Assembly: GCF_040954835.1 (NCBI RefSeq)
Contig: NC_090696.1
Location: 60,170,222 to 60,234,221 of the forward strand
DNA length: 64,000 bases
Reading direction: 5' to 3'
Source: Lepisosteus oculatus
Taxonomy: Eukaryota; Chordata; Actinopteri; Semionotiformes; Lepisosteidae
Positions 56,766 through 64,000 of the stretch are shown in pieces. The notes under the pieces were generated by a model. It had not been told where the DNA came from. It saw only the letters and a list, made by a program, of their open reading frames with translations, and made no database searches. Both the position numbers and the translations under genes were made by a program. How positions within the stretch are numbered: the first letter of the stretch is position 1; every line of letters starts with the position of its first letter.

Positions 56766-56784
56766 TTCAGTATTTAAAAGTTTA

Positions 56785-58412
<1,628 letters not shown>

Positions 58413-58428
58413 TAAATATAAATATATA

Positions 58429-59945
58429 GTTGTATGCAAATGTTTGGGCACCCCTGGCCAAATTACATGTTTTGTTTATTTTCTAAGTAAGAAGAAGTTA
58501 ACACAACCTCTGCAGTAAACAAACTTAAACTTTACATATTATTGCAACTATTTATTTGCTGAATTTAACAGATTGAAGAAAATAAAACAGTAAACGTGGC
58601 ATCTATCAGTACTTAGTAACACCCCCTTTCATCACATCGCAGCATCCAAACATTTCTTGTAGCCAGCTAACGATCTTTCTTTTCTTGCTTTAGGATTTTT
58701 CCCCAGTCTTCCTTGCAGAACGCTTCTAGTTCAGAAATACTTAAGTCATCTTGCATGCACTGCATGTTTGAGATCTACCCACAGATTTTCAGTAATATTC
58801 AAATGTGGGGACTGTGAAGGCCATTCCAAAAACCTTAATCTTTCATTTCTTGAAGTAGTTCATGGTTTATTTTGAGGTATGTTTTGGATCATAGTCTTGT
58901 AATAATATCCAACCTCTTCTCGGATTCAGTTTCTTCGCTGGCTGTTGGACATTAGCTTCCAGGATTTGTTGATAGTAGAATCCATTCTTCTCTCTACCCG
59001 CACAGTATTTCCTGTGCCACTGGCTGCCACACAACCCCAAAGCATATAGATCCATCCCCATGCTAAGCAGTTGGTGTTCTTTTCTTCATCTTTTTTTTCT
59101 CCAAACGTACCTCTGGTGATTGTAGTCAACAAGTTCAATTTTTACTTCATCAGACCACAGCACTTAGTTCCAAAATGCCTCTGGCTCATCTACTGCAAGT
59201 CTTGTGTTGTATACTTCAGCCATTGACTTTTGTGATGAGATCGCAGGTAAGGTTTCCTTCTGATGACTCTTCCATGCAGATCATGTTTGTGCAAACAATG
59301 CTGCACAGTGGACCGGTGCACCACTACTCCCGTGCCAGCTAAACCTTCCTGCAGGTCCTTTGCAGGGATATGGGGGGTTTTGCTTTGCATTCTTGACCAG
59401 TCTACTAGTTGTACTTAACTTACAACTGTTCCCCTTAACTTCCATTTCTTAATGACATTTCAGACAGTGGAAGTTGCAAGCAGGAAGTGTTTAGATATCT
59501 TTTAATAGCCTTCCCCTGCTTTGTAAGAGTTGATTATCTTTATTTTCTGATCCCCAGTCAATTGCTTAGAGGAGCCCATGGTTGTTGAGTGTTAGCACAA
59601 CACCCTGAGAGGTTTGAAGAGTCAGAGAATTTATTAAGCTCTGGAATTGTCATCACCTGTCTTAGATTAAGGCCTAACAAGTCAATTAAGTTCTGAGACC
59701 TTACAAAAAAAATAACAGTTATGGATCAACTGGTAGGGTGCCGAAACATTTGCACATGCCACATTTGCTGTTTTAATTTTTTCCATTTAATAAATTCAGC
59801 ACATAAATAGTAACTGTTCATTAAAATTTGTGGAAATATCTCAGGTTTAGGTTGTTCGTTGCAAAGGTTGTGTTAACTTCTTTTCACTTAGAAAATCAAC
59901 AAAACGTAATTTGGCCAGGGGTGCCCAAACCTTTGCATAAAACGG
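58429..59945 (-). mobile_element. Tc1-like DNA transposon 2, more decayed
   Basis: Inverted repeats GTATGCAAATGTTTGGGCAC (left) and the complement of GTGCCCAAACCTTTGCAT (right) continue inward as CCCTGGCCAAATTACAT/ACG and AAGAAGTTAACACAACCT. TA dinucleotides flank both ends. It is about 1.5 kb long with transposase remnants on the minus strand. It starts 16 bp after transposon 1 ends and is a different subfamily, with unrelated terminal repeats. Confidence 0.88.
58860..59400 (-). pseudogene. Tc1-like transposase remnant, minus strand
   Basis: Separate short frames read HIPAKDLQEGLAGTGVVVHR, STVQHCLHKHDLHGRVIRRK and, further on, MDLYALGLCGSQWHRKYCAG and LLQDYDPKHTSK. The last is the second catalytic aspartate motif. 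Several stops and shifts separate them. The N-terminal DNA-binding domain and the final glutamate block were not found intact. Confidence 0.85.
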
Positions 59946-61526
59946 TATATATTGGGTATTAAAAGAAAGGTAATCATTCTGGCTATGCATGCATTATTAG
60001 AAGAAGAAAGTTATTTCAATAATTGGAATTTGGTATGGACCAATTGTGATCCATTCAAATTGGTCATAGAAATACGTCCTGCTTACCGAGAGATCAATTA
60101 CTTTTTGGCAAGCTGGAGGCTGAATTAAGTGCAGGCTGTTCTTCACTGTCTGTTCTTGTAAGCAATTACTTGTCTGTCAAGACAAGTTTGTTGATGATAG
60201 GGTCTGTGTTGCAAGAGCACAAATAATGAACCCTCTCTACTATCTACTGGGATCTACCGGGAGGCCCAAGTGTGATGGCCGGGAGTGTCAAGTTGCTACA
60301 GAACTTCATCGTGCTCGATGGCAACCTCACTGCACTTTGCAACATTCCTGGGATCACGATTCCAATTCCCGTGAGCTTATCTTGACATTTAAACATACCA
60401 GCAACACAATATACATTCACAAACTGTCAACAATGATTTCTTTGCAAGATGAGAATGTGACAGTTATGCCATACATGACCCAGCTCCTTAGATTGTAGCC
60501 CCATTGAACAATTGGATAAGTCTGAGCAATGCAGTACCTATTCCTGTGCATAACTGTGCAGGAATGGTATGGGATCCCAAAAGACAGCATCTACAATCTG
60601 GAGCAAAGCACATATCCCAAATATGAACTTGCATTGCTTCCAGTAGCGTCTATGCTAATCATCTCTTGACTTGTCACATCAGGTCCCACATTGATCATGA
60701 CAAATATTAATGAACGTAAAGTCAAATACAATGTCAGTTTACCTGTGGCATTATTTGAGCAGGGTATTTTCCCGCAGATTTTGTGAATTTGTTATATGTG
60801 GTTTCTTTTGATGCTTGTTATGTGTAATTTTGCAAGAGGTTATTATTATCTTTAATGCTCTTAACTATTTACGGAAACGTCTCATTCCTGAGAGATTGAA
60901 GAATTTTTCTGCATTCTTCCACATCCTGAAGGTCTTCATGCACGAATGCTCCTCTGCCTTTTACTTAATACCCCCAGAGGGGCAGCACTGTGGTTCAGTA
61001 ACCAGTATGCGTCACCACTCACCTGAAACAGACAGCAACTTCCAGTTTCAGTATCAGCCATTTCAGCTCAAAGATGTATCCACCACCAGAATACTGTATG
61101 TATGTGAGATCATTAAATACAGTTAAAGACAAAATCAGTAATTATCTGTTTCTAGCTTGTGCATGTGTTTCCTTTTCATCCATGTGTGAACCTACATACC
61201 TGATTTTGGAACACTTATGTATTTTCACTGATCACACCTTAGAATGTTTTTTAAAGAAAATGTTATGTTGTCTCAGTAGAAGAAAGGAACCTTAATAAAG
61301 TGATGAAGCTCATAATGAAGTGATGTTCTAGATTCAACCATGTCATTTTTTGGGTTCTCTGCTCCTTAGTCTGGGTTAGTTTTACTCACCACTGCTCCCG
61401 GGGAACTGTACTGTACTGTATGTGTGTGTGTGTTTGTTGGTTTTATGTAATTGAAGCCTTAGTTGACTTGATGATTTGATTAATTTGATTCATTTTCAGT
61501 TACTAAGCACATTTCTTATCAAACTT
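59946..61526. other. Unassigned DNA right of the transposons
   Basis: A 90-codon open frame at 60226-60498 lies in a locally GC-richer patch but matches nothing I know. No exon-like conservation was visible. Confidence 0.35.
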
Positions 61527-61845
61527 CCATCCATTTTCTTATTGTTTTATCTAATGCAGGGTCATGCGGAAGCCAGAGTCTATCCCTGCAAGAGATTTGT
61601 GCAAAGTGGGATACACCCTGTCCAGGACAACAGTCCGTCAAACACACTCACCCCAGGGACAATTTTCTAAGAAGCCATTTAACCTACCAGGATGTCTTTG
61701 GACTGAGGGAGGAAATATAAGCACCCAGAGGAAACCCAGCATGGGGGGAACATACAACCTCCAAGCAGTGGTAGTCCAGGAATTGAAACCAGGGCCCCAG
61801 CAGTGTGGGGTATCTAACCCATCCACTGTGACCCTGTATTGCCCA
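61527..61845 (-). repeat. tRNA-derived SINE, minus strand
   Basis: Starts CTTCCATCCATTTTCTTATT, contains GGGATACACCCTGTCCAGGA, GATGTCTTTGGACTGAGGGA and CAGAGGAAACCCAGCATGGG. It ends in a tRNA-like region with GAATTGAAACCAGGGCCCCA (degenerate B box on the minus strand). Confidence 0.8.
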
Positions 61846-64000
61846 TTAATAAACTCCAAAGCAGTTGAGCAGCTTGTAAGTCCATTGAAAGATTCAGTTA
61901 AGTAAAGAGTAAGGTGGAACTGAAGGCCACTGGCATGTGGGCCCAGGGCTAGGTTTGAGAAATGGTGACCTTGAGACGGTCGTCTAGGTCAGTAGTTCTC
62001 ACCCCTGGTGCTGGAGCAACTCTTCTGCTTTTCATTGTTGCTGTGCTTTTACTAGGTCTAACTGCTCTTTTTGACTAAATTTCCTCTTACTGCTCTCAGT
62101 TTTTGGTTTTTGCTTCCTCAACAGCCTTTACCGTGTGATTACTTTATGATGTCAAGACACTAGTGGGAAAGTTATATGCATTCCACACACCTTTGAGTTT
62201 GTTGGAGTGAAACGCATGAATTCGTCTGGGGTTGACATAAATGATATAATGATATTTCATTGATATAAACAAAAACATGGTCCTGGCTATCAGAGAGCAG
62301 TTAGCCTAATAGATGAGGAGCTCAGTGGGAATGAAATCCAGGCATAGATGTACTCCAAGCCCAAGATGGAAGCCAAGATTCTGGGGGGGTTGGAGTGCTC
62401 AGTATGGTGCCCAGCATGGGCTTTGCAGAACTACAGACGTTTTGGGGTTTGTGCTTTATACCTTATTGTGCAACTAATGGAGGAGATTGAAAGCTTTGGT
62501 GCTTGGGTAAGCTATTTTATTATGCTAGTAATTGTTATCCATGTACTACCATTAATAATTACTATAGTGAAATGTTAACATGTTTTTATTTTTGTCACAC
62601 TTTAAAAAATTTAAATCTGTCAGGAGGTTTCCATGTACTCATTGGAGATAAAATATTAACACATTTTCTGGATCTTATTACAGGCAAGCAAGTCAATTCT
62701 AAAGACATTGCAGTGACAGAAATTATGTAAGGCTTCATTGCATTTAAGAGCACAAATGGACTGTAGGCTCCTCACTGGCCCATTAATATTAAATCATTGA
62801 AAGAAGTAGACAAGTTACCAGCTTCTGAGAATAATCTGAACTATGTCGTAATGGAACTGCCTAACCCACTTAATTTAAAAGGATTTCCAAGTTGGAGCAC
62901 ATTGTGGTTAATTGTCTGTCTGTCGTCATTATTCAGCTTTAGAAAGAGCTGCTTTTAAACCATATTTGTTAAAGAAGATATCAGCAACAGAAAACATGAA
63001 ATCATTGACATTCAATTTCAGCAAATCAGTTCCCAGCCTTCATTTTACCAGTATCACAAAATGTAATGGAGGAACCTTCCTGTTTGCACTGTGGCAGTAG
63101 TCAACAGTGATATCTGACTGCTATAGATTAAAAAAAAAATCTACACAGGTGAGCACTATCACTTCTATCAGTACATACTGTATGTGAGCAAAAAAACTAA
63201 GGGCTAAATCAAATGACATTTGAAAATGTGAGGAGATAACAATCCACAATTCATGTAAAACAATATTTTCTATTTAAAATACAGTATTTTTTTCTTCTCT
63301 TTTCTTTATTTCAGATGTACTGGTTTGGAAATTGTATTTCTGACCAACACCACTTGCAGCTGAAAAGGTTTCCTTTGTAATTCTAGCCCACCTGTAGTGA
63401 TCAATCCCGACCCTAAAGCCCTTCAAAGCTAAAGTTTTGGATTCTTTCTGGAAACTTGAAATAGTTCTTGCTGCAGTAGTAGCTACACTATGTTAGTTGA
63501 CTAACTATCTGTTTTTATGAACTCTTCCAGTATTGTAGAATCTTAGTAATTGAAGTCTCATAAACATACTAGCACACACATACAGCTTTTTCCTGTGGTG
63601 TACCTGTTTGAGCTTTAAATTATTATAATTCCTTTAGTAAATTTTGATAATTCCACAAAAATATTTAATGCTACCTAAGAATAATTACAGAATTTACAAA
63701 GAATAGCTCCATTTTCACTGGGAACTCTGAATTCCACTGTGCCAAGAGTATAGTAATCAAATGAAATGATACAACCACACAAACTGAAAACAAGAAATAT
63801 AATAAAGAACACATTGAATAATTAATTCAGTATATCAAGAGCAACAATATTAAACAGAAAAAGATTTAATATATGGGATCTGCCCAATAAATTCAAAAGA
63901 TGATTATAATAACAAAAAATATTTTATTTATAAAGCGCAATTCCAAACCCAAGAATGCTGTACAAATACAAATAATGTATTCAAACATATTTTTAATATA
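61846..64000. other. Right-end flank
   Basis: AT-rich sequence with no supported gene. Near 63905-63970 the words TTTATTTATAAAGCGCAATT and AAGAATGCTGTACAAATA resemble the end of a common fish interspersed repeat, but the match is too short to annotate firmly. Confidence 0.35.

Noticed and set aside
60226-60498. 90-codon open frame right of the transposons
   Set aside because: It resembles no known protein and has no splice context or neighbouring coding exons that would support a gene.

Overview
The window is vertebrate nuclear DNA: exons with GT/AG introns, split codons, AATAAA signals and dense decayed retroposons. Protein sequences, Tc1-type transposons and fish-like SINEs point to a ray-finned fish. 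The slow-looking proteins and the mix of 5S-rRNA-derived and tRNA-derived SINEs would fit a non-teleost such as a gar or bowfin, but I cannot fix the species from sequence alone.

Layout: (1) 35-2305, + strand: the last four coding exons of glutathione reductase (GSR), running in from the left edge. (2) 3763-5944, - strand: protein O-mannose kinase (POMK), two coding exons, convergent with GSR. (3) About 6-16 kb: gene-free DNA holding 5S-derived SINEs (one pair arranged as a large inverted repeat), a LINE fragment and a 278-bp tandem tRNA-like repeat. (4) 16.2-20.9 kb and 28.6-35.4 kb, + strand: two tandem pi-class glutathione S-transferase genes (GSTP, copies A and B), with identical exon lengths and phases. 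Each is preceded by a TGACTCAGC antioxidant-response/AP-1 site and a TATA box. Between them lie a broken LINE interrupted by a palindromic insertion, and several SINEs. (5) 38165-55193, + strand: nine coding exons of FNTA, the shared alpha subunit of protein farnesyltransferase and geranylgeranyltransferase-I. The exon lengths sum exactly to 400 codons including the stop. (6) 56.4-60 kb: a tRNA-type SINE and two different decayed Tc1-like DNA transposons lying almost end to end. (7) 60-64 kb: one more SINE and otherwise nothing I can assign.

GSR regenerates the reduced glutathione that GST-pi consumes, so the window places glutathione recycling and conjugation genes close together. POMK (dystroglycan glycan phosphorylation) and FNTA (protein prenylation) are unrelated neighbours. 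I found no CRISPR array, prokaryotic operon, bona fide tRNA or rRNA gene, or viral gene. The most unusual structures are the palindromic element at 22958-23191, which has a second copy in FNTA, and the inverted 5S-SINE pair at 9745-10612.
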